Below are positions 1-5,643 of a DNA stretch of 5,643 bases, piece by piece. The notes under the pieces are model-generated. The model searched no databases. It worked only from the letters and a program-made list of their open reading frames with translations, and had not been told where the DNA came from. The stretch is from contig JAEDFA010000075.1 of the NCBI GenBank assembly GCA_016293005.1, positions 1 through 5,643 on the forward strand, written 5' to 3'. The translations under genes and the position numbers were made by a program. Position 1 is the stretch's first letter, and each line of letters starts with the position of its first letter. Source of the stretch: Treponema sp. GTDB lineage: Bacteria > Spirochaetota > Spirochaetia > Treponematales > Treponemataceae.

Positions 1-61
1 TAACGGCTCATTATCTCAGCCTTCCAAGCTGATGACGAGGGTTCGACTCCCTTCTGCCGCT
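1..61 (+). tRNA. tRNA-Gly (anticodon TCC), 5' end cut off by the window
   Basis: This is the 3' part of a glycine tRNA that reads GGA codons. The anticodon stem pairs 16-20 (tcagc) with 28-32 (gctga) around the seven-base loop 21-27, which places TCC at 23-25. The T arm pairs 37-41 (gaggg) with 49-53 (ccctt, one G-T pair) around the loop ttcgact at 42-48. The acceptor 3' strand is ctgccgc at 54-60, followed by discriminator T61, which agrees with the U73 usual for bacterial tRNA-Gly. The next bases are tag, so the CCA end is not encoded and must be added by nucleotidyltransferase. The 5' acceptor strand and the first half of the D arm lie outside the window. Confidence 0.93.
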
Positions 62-66
62 TAGTT

Positions 67-100
67 AAAAAGCCATACAGTTTTCTGTGTGGCTTTTTTT
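67..100 (+). terminator. Rho-independent terminator of the tRNA-Gly gene
   Basis: An inverted repeat pairs aaaaagccatacag (67-80) with ctgtgtggcttttt (85-98) across a tttt loop (81-84). The pairing is complete apart from one T-G wobble, and the 3' arm runs into a T tract at 94-100. It starts six bases after the tRNA 3' end, so it should end the tRNA transcript and separate it from the downstream operon. Confidence 0.92.
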
Positions 101-177
101 ATTCTCCTTATCAAACTTTAAAAAAAATAATATTTATCTAGTAAAATTTTTAATATGATGTTAAAATATTTATACTT
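101..177 (+). promoter_or_regulatory. Probable promoter region of the operon
   Basis: This 77-base, very AT-rich gap between the tRNA terminator and the first coding gene is the only place in the window with room for an operon promoter. An extended -10-like element TG-T-TAAAAT lies at 159-167, and a second -10-like hexamer tatact lies at 171-176. No convincing -35 hexamer was found at the right distance from either. In DNA this AT-rich, -10-like matches are expected by chance, so the region is better supported than the exact site. If 162-167 is the -10, transcription would start close to the ATG at 178. Confidence 0.4.
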
Positions 178-663
178 ATGGAAAAATTACCGTTTACAAT
201 GCTTTCTATTAAAAATTTCTTGTTTAATCCAGTTTTACTTGCCTGTATTTCAAGTTGGTTCAGTGCACAGTTTATAAAAACAGTTGTAAACATTATATAT
301 GGAAGAATTCATTCATTTTCAGAATTGTTTGAAACTTTAATCTGGAAAACAGGGGGGCTTCCGTCAAGCCATTCGTCTTTGGTAACTTGCCTGTGTACTT
401 GCATTGGTTTTAGAAACGGTCCTGATTCTGATGTTTTTCTTGTTGCGCTTGTTTTTTTTCTTGTTACAATTAGGGATGCGGTTGGTGTAAGGCGTTCTAA
501 CGGAATTCAGGCTAAAAAACTAAATGAAATCGGTAAAAAACTCGATGAAAATAAAATTTTAGAGTATTCGCCCATAAAAGAAGTAAACGGTCATTCTCCA
601 ATGGAAGTTATAATCGGGATTGTATTAGGTTTTTTCATCGGTATTGCTTTTTCAGTTCTGTAG
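178..663 (+). CDS. Divergent PAP2 family membrane protein (YuiD/DUF212 type)
   Basis: Small membrane protein of 161 residues, the usual size of the YuiD family, which is distantly related to PAP2 acid phosphatases and vanadium haloperoxidases. The family signature is complete: GGLPSSHS at 59-66 (the PSGH-like catalytic loop), RDAVGVRR at 99-106, QAKKLN at 111-116, and KEVNGHSP followed by MEV at 134-144. Hydrophobic segments lie near 15-40, 66-97 and 143-161. By family analogy it may remove phosphate from a lipid or isoprenoid phosphate at the inner membrane, but the substrate is not established. The ATG at 178 has no Shine-Dalgarno sequence. The ATG at 199 (Met8) also lacks one and would give 154 residues, so the start is uncertain. 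Its TAG stop overlaps the ribosome binding site of the next gene, which makes it the likely first gene of the rnf operon. Confidence 0.9.
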   Translation: MEKLPFTMLSIKNFLFNPVLLACISSWFSAQFIKTVVNIIYGRIHSFSELFETLIWKTGGLPSSHSSLVTCLCTCIGFRNGPDSDVFLVALVFFLVTIRDAVGVRRSNGIQAKKLNEIGKKLDENKILEYSPIKEVNGHSPMEVIIGIVLGFFIGIAFSVL

Positions 664-669
664 GAAAAT

Positions 670-2058
670 ATGAAAAACTTAAAACATTATCTTATTCCTT
701 CTTTTCTGATTCTTTTGTCTGTAGTTTTACTCCTTGTTTTAAAAAAAACACCATCTAAAAAAATGTGGGATGATTATTCTGTATTTTATATAGAAGAAAC
801 AACTGATGAAAATTACATTGAAAATCTTTTTAAAAACTATAACATAAAAGACTTTATTTCTCTTAAAAATCAGAAAGTTCCGCTTACAGTTTCTGAAAAT
901 ACGCCTGAATATTCGCTTTCGCTTTCTTCTTTAGAGCATTCTGATTATCTTGATGCCCGTATAAAATATTTTTTCGATAAAAGCGGAAAATTTAAAATTT
1001 ATTATGTTGAAAATAAATATTTTAAAGAATTAAACGATATGTGTTCGTTTATAAAAGATACTTCTGATTTTTCTTGCGGAGTTGATTCAAAGGAAAGTTT
1101 TCCTGTTTTTGCATTTTTAATTCTGTTTGCTTTTTTTGTTTTTCTTGTTTTTAAATCTGAAAAAAAACTTCTTTTTGCTTTTGCTTCATTAATTCCTCTT
1201 TTATATGCGTTTATGCTTCCGTTTTATTCTTGTTTTACAGGAATTTCGCTTTTTCTGCTTGGAATTTTTATTTCTTTAAAATTGTGGAACAGGAAGGGCG
1301 GTTTTAAAAGGCTTTTGAAAGTCAGAAGTTTGCATGTTGTATTTATTCTTTCGTTTTTCTGTCAGATTGCTCAAGGCGCTTTGTGCGTTTTTCTCTATAT
1401 TATGACGGTGATTTCTGTTATTTCTGTTTTTTATCTTTACAGATTTTTTGAAGAAAAATATTTTTTACATTTTTCATTTAAACCTGTTCAGATTCGTTCT
1501 GCAAAAACCGTAAGTCTTTTAACAAAAAAATCATACCTTGGAGTTGTTTTTAATACGATAGCGATTTTTTTATTTTTTGTGGCGTCAATTTTTTCTTTTT
1601 TTCTTTCACCGTCGCTTAGTCGCGAAAATCTTTTGCTTCCTTCAAAAAAAGGTTCACCGTCGCTTGTAAATCTTGATGATTTTTTTTCGTGGAGGTGGGA
1701 AGCGCTTACTTTTCCTTATATTTCGCTTAATTCTCCTAGTAATTCTAAGTATGATAAAAAATCTGTGAGTTTTTATGTTTATTCCGATGAACCTGATGCA
1801 ATAAAAGAATCTTTAAAAGTCATGAGTTTTGATGAAAAGTTTATAGAAGACAGTCTTAATTCAATAGAAAATTTATCGTATCCTGCGCTTGAAAAAATGT
1901 TTTTATCTCAGGGAATGAAAAAATCGTACGGATATTCGTCTTCAGGGTCGCAAAATGTTTCAGTTTTTACTATAATGGTAGTCGCTGTCTCGCTGTTTGT
2001 TTCAGCAGCATTTTTACTAATCTTAAAATTAAACAGGAATAAAAATGACAGAGTTTAA
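670..2058 (+). CDS. Unrecognised polytopic membrane protein in the rnf operon
   Basis: I do not recognise this 462-residue protein. It starts six bases after the preceding stop, with AGGA at 662-665 as the ribosome binding site. About eight hydrophobic segments can be seen, near 8-24, 144-161, 167-187, 190-205, 220-234, 236-257, 290-313 and 433-453. Two larger polar regions, about 25-143 and 314-432, would lie on the same side of the membrane. Extracytoplasmic placement is an inference, supported by the short basic start (MKNLKH) and the basic loops near 162-166 and 206-218. The first polar region holds two cysteines, C125 and C136, eleven residues apart, which could form a disulfide if exported. 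No cofactor-binding, nucleotide-binding or protease motif was seen. Its last 14 bases overlap rnfC, implying translational coupling and a role with the Rnf-like complex, perhaps as an extra subunit or assembly factor. Confidence 0.85.
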   Translation: MKNLKHYLIPSFLILLSVVLLLVLKKTPSKKMWDDYSVFYIEETTDENYIENLFKNYNIKDFISLKNQKVPLTVSENTPEYSLSLSSLEHSDYLDARIKYFFDKSGKFKIYYVENKYFKELNDMCSFIKDTSDFSCGVDSKESFPVFAFLILFAFFVFLVFKSEKKLLFAFASLIPLLYAFMLPFYSCFTGISLFLLGIFISLKLWNRKGGFKRLLKVRSLHVVFILSFFCQIAQGALCVFLYIMTVISVISVFYLYRFFEEKYFLHFSFKPVQIRSAKTVSLLTKKSYLGVVFNTIAIFLFFVASIFSFFLSPSLSRENLLLPSKKGSPSLVNLDDFFSWRWEALTFPYISLNSPSNSKYDKKSVSFYVYSDEPDAIKESLKVMSFDEKFIEDSLNSIENLSYPALEKMFLSQGMKKSYGYSSSGSQNVSVFTIMVVAVSLFVSAAFLLILKLNRNKNDRV

Positions 2059-3355
2059 GGGATTCTTTTCATTAAAAAAGAAAGCGTATAAAAGAGCGGT
2101 AAACGGTTATATTCCAAAAAGTGTAATAATTCCTTTGCGGCAGGATTTTAAAGAAGACTGCAAATTGCTTGTGAATTTAGGTGATTCTGTTGAAGAAGGT
2201 CATTTGATTGCCCGTTTTGACAGAGATGGAAAAAATCCTTCAACTGTTTTTTCACCTGTTCCCGGTATTGTAGAAAATATTGAACTTTCGCCTTCGCCTG
2301 ATGGATTTTATTCAAAAGCAGTAAGAATCAGGACTTTCGGAAAATTTAAGTTTCTTGGCAAAAAAAAGAGTGAAGTTGACTGGAAAAGTCTTACATCGTA
2401 TTCAATAAAAAATTCTATTTCAGAATTTTCAATAATGAATACATTTAATACTGCAAAACCTTCTCTTCTTTCCGATGAAATTGATGAGTTTATCAATTTA
2501 AAACAAAAAATTATTGTTGTACGACTTTTTGATGATGATGTTACAAGAATTTCTGATTCTCTTATTTCAGAATTTTTCTTGAAAGAGGTACTTGAAGGCG
2601 CAGAAATTTTAAAAAAAGCGGCAAATGCAGAGCGCATTGTTTTTGCGCTTGATAAAAAATTTGCAAAAAAAGATGAAATTGCGCTTGATTCAGATTTTAA
2701 AACTGTTTGCTTTGATTCATCTGTTTTTCCAAACGGCTTTGAAGAAAACCTTATTTTTCAAATCAGAAAAGTTTTGACTGATGAAAAATATCAATGCGTT
2801 TCAAAAAAAGACCTTTTTGTTGATTCTTCGACTTTGCTTGAACTTTACAGATGCATAAAATTTAATATGCCTGTAATCGACAGATATGTTCATGTTTCAG
2901 GTTCTTGCATTCCTGTTTCGGGGATGATAAAAGTTCCTTTAGGTACGACAATTCGTTTTCTTGCAGAACAATGCGGCGGTTTTATAAAACAACCTTGCGC
3001 AGTTATTGTAAACGGTCTTGTTTCAGGATTTTCAAGTTCAAGTTTAGATTCTCCGGTGACAAAATATGTAAAATCGGTGACATTTATTCCATTTGTTCAT
3101 AAACCGCTTCAGAAAGCAAGTGAATGTATCCGCTGTGGTTCGTGCAGGAGAGTCTGTCCGCTAAATCTTTATCCTGACATTCTCTACAGGCATGTTTCAG
3201 GCGGAGCAATTGCACAAATTGAATATTTAAAAACTGCTCAGTTCTGTTCTGACTGCGGCTTATGCAATTCTTATTGTCCGTCAAGATTACCAATTTCACA
3301 GAAAATTGCAGAAATCAAAAAGAATTTTCATTATAATTCTGGAGAAGAAAAATGA
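2045..3355 (+). CDS. rnfC: RnfC-like subunit with two [4Fe-4S] motifs but no canonical FMN/NADH site
   Basis: Cytoplasmic peripheral subunit of an Rnf electron transport complex; 436 residues, typical of short RnfC proteins without the C-terminal repeats of E. coli RsxC. In order: an N-terminal RnfC barrel-like region (IPLRQ at 29-33, LGDSVEEG at 45-52, SPVPGIV at 70-76), a central Rossmann-like region at about 115-260, an SLBB-like region at about 280-345 (YVHVSG at 281-286, VPLGTTI at 297-303), and two ferredoxin motifs. These motifs are C361-C364-C367-C371-P and C401-C404-C407-C411-P, both complete CxxCxxCxxxCP. In the central region the family's GxGGAGFPT loop is replaced by NTFNTAKPS at 132-140, and the NAAECEPY segment by RLFDDDVT at 160-167. 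NADH and FMN binding in the usual way is therefore doubtful. The ribosome binding site AGGA (2035-2038) precedes the ATG by six bases. The stop overlaps rnfD as ATGA. Confidence 0.94.
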   Translation: MTEFKGFFSLKKKAYKRAVNGYIPKSVIIPLRQDFKEDCKLLVNLGDSVEEGHLIARFDRDGKNPSTVFSPVPGIVENIELSPSPDGFYSKAVRIRTFGKFKFLGKKKSEVDWKSLTSYSIKNSISEFSIMNTFNTAKPSLLSDEIDEFINLKQKIIVVRLFDDDVTRISDSLISEFFLKEVLEGAEILKKAANAERIVFALDKKFAKKDEIALDSDFKTVCFDSSVFPNGFEENLIFQIRKVLTDEKYQCVSKKDLFVDSSTLLELYRCIKFNMPVIDRYVHVSGSCIPVSGMIKVPLGTTIRFLAEQCGGFIKQPCAVIVNGLVSGFSSSSLDSPVTKYVKSVTFIPFVHKPLQKASECIRCGSCRRVCPLNLYPDILYRHVSGGAIAQIEYLKTAQFCSDCGLCNSYCPSRLPISQKIAEIKKNFHYNSGEEK

Positions 3356-4416
3356 AATTTAAAAACAGTTTAAAACAGAGAATTTTAATAAAACCATTCA
3401 TTTATAAAAGGGAATCATTGAGCGTTCAGTCTTTGAAGATAATTTTTCTTCTTATGATTCAGGTTTTAATGCTTTTATTTACAAAAACATATAATTCATT
3501 CATTCTTGTTTTAGTTTCGGTTGCCGCTTCACTTTTATCTGAACTTTTTGTTTCAAAGTGTTTTTTACAGAAAGAACACGCATCTGCTTTGATTTCGGTG
3601 ATTCAAGGCATTTTAATCGCTATGATGATTCCAGGAACTTTTAATCCTGTAACTGTATTTTTCTGCGTGTTTTTATCGATGATAGTTTCTAAATACATTT
3701 TCGGGGGCTTTGCATATACATGGATAAATCCTGTTGCTTTTTCTGTCATAGTTTTGTGGTTTTCTGCTAAAAGCCTTTTTCCAGAATTTCTTGTTACAAA
3801 AGACATTCTTATGCTTAGAAATCCGTGTCTTCAGCTTATTGAAAACGGAACTTTTCCTGTTTCGTCATTTGACACTGGGCTTACTGATTTTTTTAACACT
3901 CATCTTTTCAGTCTTTTTAAAGTCAGCATTCCTGAAGGTTATATTTCGCTTTTCTGGGATTCTCATTCGGTGATTCCGGCTTTCCGTTTTAATTTTATCA
4001 CGATTGTTTCTTCGATTTTTATTTTTTCTTCAGATTCAAATAAAGCAATTGTGCCTTTTTCATTTATGCTAGTTTATCTTGTTTTAGTAAGAATTTTGTC
4101 GCCTGTTTTTACAGAATGTGTTCCTTTTCAAGGCGATATGATTTTGTCTTTGCTTTCAAGCGGCACTTTATTTACGGCGGTTTTTCTTTTTAATTCGTAC
4201 GGAACTCAGCCGGTAACAAAAATTGGCAAAGCGATTTATGGTTTTGTTGCAGGACTTGTAGCGTTTTTTGTATGCGGTTGTGGCACTTCGTCGTCGGGGA
4301 TGATTTTTACTGTTTTGATTGCAGATATTTTTTCGCTTTTAATTCAGTGGGGTGAAGATTATTTTACTAGAAAATCTGTATTGAAAGTTATAAAACTTCA
4401 GGAATCAATAAAATAA
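3352..4416 (+). CDS. rnfD: RnfD-like integral membrane subunit
   Basis: Membrane subunit of the Rnf complex (NqrB/RnfD family), 354 residues with about ten hydrophobic segments. Family features include ISVIQGILIAMMIPGTF at 81-97, SKYIFGGFAYTWINPVAF at 113-130, and YGTQPVTKIGKAIYG at 283-297. The C-terminal GMIFTVLIADIFSLLI (316-331) matches the usual last helix. In classical RnfD a threonine in an [ST]GA[ST] motif on an outer-face loop carries covalent FMN. The corresponding loop here reads DTGLTD at 174-179, so the acceptor-type threonine (T178) is present but the alanine is leucine. The following GSxGExS-like segment is also altered, to about ISLFWDSHS at 198-206. Translation is coupled to rnfC by the four-base ATGA overlap, with GGAG at 3341-3344. 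Identification as RnfD is secure; flavin attachment is not. Confidence 0.93.
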   Translation: MKFKNSLKQRILIKPFIYKRESLSVQSLKIIFLLMIQVLMLLFTKTYNSFILVLVSVAASLLSELFVSKCFLQKEHASALISVIQGILIAMMIPGTFNPVTVFFCVFLSMIVSKYIFGGFAYTWINPVAFSVIVLWFSAKSLFPEFLVTKDILMLRNPCLQLIENGTFPVSSFDTGLTDFFNTHLFSLFKVSIPEGYISLFWDSHSVIPAFRFNFITIVSSIFIFSSDSNKAIVPFSFMLVYLVLVRILSPVFTECVPFQGDMILSLLSSGTLFTAVFLFNSYGTQPVTKIGKAIYGFVAGLVAFFVCGCGTSSSGMIFTVLIADIFSLLIQWGEDYFTRKSVLKVIKLQESIK

Positions 4417-4437
4417 AACGCTTTTCAGGAATTTTTT

Positions 4438-4920
4438 ATGGAAGAAAAATTAGAAAATAAAATTGAACCAAAAGAATTGTGGCGGGTTTTCGGAATTTTT
4501 ATTGCTGTCATCACTTTTTTCTTTCTTGTGATTGTATCTCTTGTTATGATTTCAAGAAATCCGTATGAAAAAAAACTGGCAAACGAGATTCAGGCTGTTC
4601 TTGATGAATATAATCCTGATAAATGGACTGTCGGAGAAAAAATCGATTTAAAATCTTCTTTTTCTTACAGCGGTGCAATGTATCATCTTGTTTCTAAAAA
4701 CGGTTCAGATAAAAATTATGCAGTTTTAATACGAATCAATACGCTTTACGGTCCGCTTCCGGCAGTTTTCGTTTACAACAAAAATAAAGGAACTGAATTT
4801 ATTGGTTTTCAAGGACTTCACGGACGGGTAAAAAATATTCTTTTATCAAATTATTCGTCAATCAGGTTAAAATACTGGATAAATAAAATTCCAGAAATCG
4901 TTTCAAAGGCAGGTATATAA
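4438..4920 (+). CDS. rnfG: RnfG-like subunit, short and lacking a normal flavinylation motif
   Basis: Single-pass membrane protein of 160 residues, with one transmembrane helix at about 17-38 and the rest outside the cytoplasm. It is identified mainly by its position between rnfD and rnfE and by topology. The segment YAVLIRINTLYGPLPAVFV (94-112) resembles the start of the FMN_bind domain (GYGGPI-type). Classical RnfG proteins are about 180-220 residues, with an ETPGLG element and a C-terminal SGAT motif whose threonine carries FMN. Neither element is seen here. The region after IGFQGLHGRV (122-131) passes directly into NILLSNYSSIRLKYWI (133-148), where SNYS at 137-140 sits about where SGAT would be. 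AGGA at 4427-4430 precedes the ATG by seven bases. Its TAA stop shares one base with the rnfE start (TAATG). The role in the complex is probable, covalent FMN unlikely. Confidence 0.82.
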   Translation: MEEKLENKIEPKELWRVFGIFIAVITFFFLVIVSLVMISRNPYEKKLANEIQAVLDEYNPDKWTVGEKIDLKSSFSYSGAMYHLVSKNGSDKNYAVLIRINTLYGPLPAVFVYNKNKGTEFIGFQGLHGRVKNILLSNYSSIRLKYWINKIPEIVSKAGI

Positions 4921-5528
4921 TGAACAGTAAATCTGGATACAGGTATATGGCGGCAATGTGTTCTCTTTTTATTGTTGCGCCAGGAAGGTTTGCATCAGGT
5001 CTTATTATTATAATCGCTCTTGCGCTTTTTACGGTAATGGGAACATTGTTTTGTCATTTTCTAAAATTTATTAAGATGAATGAAATGAAATCTGTGCTTC
5101 TTATAGCTTTTGTTGTATTTATGGTAATGCTTTTCAGGCAGATTTTGATTCTAACCATGCCGTCTCTTGCGCTTTCGATGAGTTTTATTCTTTTTCTTGC
5201 AGCAGTTTCAACTTATGTAATTTCTTTCATGTTCACGCCTGAAGAAAATACTCTTTTAGTTGATCTTAAAAAAAATTCGCTTCACATTGCAAAAGTTTCG
5301 GTGTACGGTTTTTTTGTTTCTCTTGTGCGCGATGTTTTTGGCTATGGAACTTTTACATTTATAAGTTTTAACGGAGTAATAGAAAAAGTCATTTTCCCGG
5401 AAGATAAAATTTCTTTCATGAGTTTTATCGCTTCAATTCCTGGCGGCTTTATTCTGTGCGCTTTGATTCTTGTTGTTTACATGCTGATTTTGAAAAAAAT
5501 TGATGTAATAAAAAGGGCGGGACTATAA
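4920..5528 (+). CDS. rnfE: RnfE-like integral membrane subunit missing one cluster cysteine
   Basis: Membrane protein of 202 residues with about six hydrophobic segments (near 8-20, 24-48, 57-79, 82-105, 122-138, 164-192), belonging to the RnfA/RnfE/NqrD/NqrE family. The best family match is SLVRDVFGYGTF at 134-145, corresponding to the conserved LREIIGNGTL of RnfE, followed by an IPGGFI element at 173-178. C14 in MAAMCSLF can be aligned with the first cluster cysteine of RnfE (LGLCPLL), but the asparagine pair preceding it is absent and the N-terminus is about ten residues shorter. The second half-helix, VTNC in classical RnfE, reads VSTY at 96-99, and there is no cysteine between 80 and 137. 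Translation is coupled to rnfG, with AGGT at 4911-4914. The stop is one base before the rnfA start. Confidence 0.9.
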   Translation: MNSKSGYRYMAAMCSLFIVAPGRFASGLIIIIALALFTVMGTLFCHFLKFIKMNEMKSVLLIAFVVFMVMLFRQILILTMPSLALSMSFILFLAAVSTYVISFMFTPEENTLLVDLKKNSLHIAKVSVYGFFVSLVRDVFGYGTFTFISFNGVIEKVIFPEDKISFMSFIASIPGGFILCALILVVYMLILKKIDVIKRAGL

Positions 5529-5529
5529 A

Positions 5530-5643
5530 ATGATTTTTACTTTTTTATATTATCTTTTGTTTTCTTCTGCAATTCTTATTTACGCAATCGGCTTGAACAG
5601 GGCTACGATTGTAACTCACATAATGCAGATTTTTCCATTGATT
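5530..5643 (+). CDS. rnfA: RnfA-like membrane subunit, 3' end cut off by the window
   Basis: The first 38 codons of a gene that starts one base after the rnfE stop and stays open to the window edge. A purine-rich AAAGGGCGGGA stretch lies just upstream as a possible ribosome binding site. The visible protein begins MIFTFLYYLLFSSAILIYA and is hydrophobic to about residue 22. Its position after rnfE in the rnfCDGEA order identifies it as RnfA. Residues 11-25 (FSSAILIYAIGLNRA) align with the RnfA first-helix motif VNNFVL...LGLCPF, with the asparagine pair changed to SS and the cluster cysteine to N23. No cysteine occurs in the 38 visible residues. The rest of the protein, including the second half-helix, is not in the window. 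Confidence 0.78.
   Translation, partial: MIFTFLYYLLFSSAILIYAIGLNRATIVTHIMQIFPLI

Noticed and set aside
61..177. tRNA 3' end as an attachment site for an integrated element
   Set aside because: The downstream genes are core metabolic-type genes with matching composition, no integrase or direct repeat of the tRNA end is visible, and the tRNA has its own terminator.
452..459. Homopolymer T8 tract, with similar tracts such as 1680-1687, as possible phase-variation switches
   Set aside because: Runs of seven or eight T or A are common throughout this AT-rich window and in membrane protein genes rich in Phe and Lys codons. Frames are intact and none of these genes is a typical phase-variable surface gene.
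694..1101. Possible internal duplication of the two polar domains in the 462-residue protein (YSVFYIEET near 36-44 and VSFYVYSDE near 366-374)
   Set aside because: Only a short, loose resemblance could be seen by eye; it is too weak to claim without a profile comparison.
2308..2637. Reverse-strand open frame of 109 codons inside rnfC
   Set aside because: It lies entirely within a well-supported gene, has a composition expected from the complement of A-rich coding sequence, and shows no recognisable motif.
2045..5643. Possibility that this is an Nqr (Na+-NADH:quinone reductase) operon
   Set aside because: The first subunit has two CxxCxxCxxxCP ferredoxin motifs, typical of RnfC and absent from NqrA, and the order C-D-G-E-A is the Rnf order. 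No NqrF-like gene is visible.

Overview
The window is an AT-rich stretch (roughly one third G+C by eye) in which every gene reads on the + strand. It opens with the 3' part of a tRNA-Gly gene and its intrinsic terminator. A tightly packed operon follows and runs off the right edge. The gene order, strong A/T codon bias and divergent Rnf proteins suggest a spirochaete of the Treponema type. That placement is an inference from general resemblance, not from a marker gene.

Layout: tRNA-Gly(TCC), 5' end missing (1-61); Rho-independent terminator (67-100); short AT-rich promoter region (101-177); divergent PAP2 (YuiD/DUF212) membrane phosphatase-like gene (178-663); unrecognised 462-residue polytopic membrane protein (670-2058); then rnfC (2045-3355), rnfD (3352-4416), rnfG (4438-4920), rnfE (4920-5528) and the first 38 codons of rnfA (5530 to the window end). 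Genes overlap or lie within 21 bases of each other, and no terminator separates them, so they are probably one transcript. rnfB would be expected next, outside the window.

A classical Rnf complex is a membrane oxidoreductase that couples electron transfer between ferredoxin and NAD+ to Na+ or H+ transport. RnfC and RnfB carry the cytoplasmic cofactors, RnfA and RnfE share a membrane [2Fe-2S] cluster, and RnfD and RnfG carry covalent FMN. Here the fold-level features of each subunit and both [4Fe-4S] motifs of RnfC are kept, but many other cofactor motifs are altered. RnfC has lost the glycine-rich FMN/NADH motif and the ECEPY-type segment. RnfE lacks the second cluster cysteine, and RnfA lacks the first. 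RnfG is short and has no SGAT motif, while RnfD has TGLT in place of [ST]GA[ST]. The main finding is therefore an Rnf-like complex that appears stripped of much of its usual electron path. It is co-transcribed with a new membrane protein that may be an extra subunit or assembly factor.
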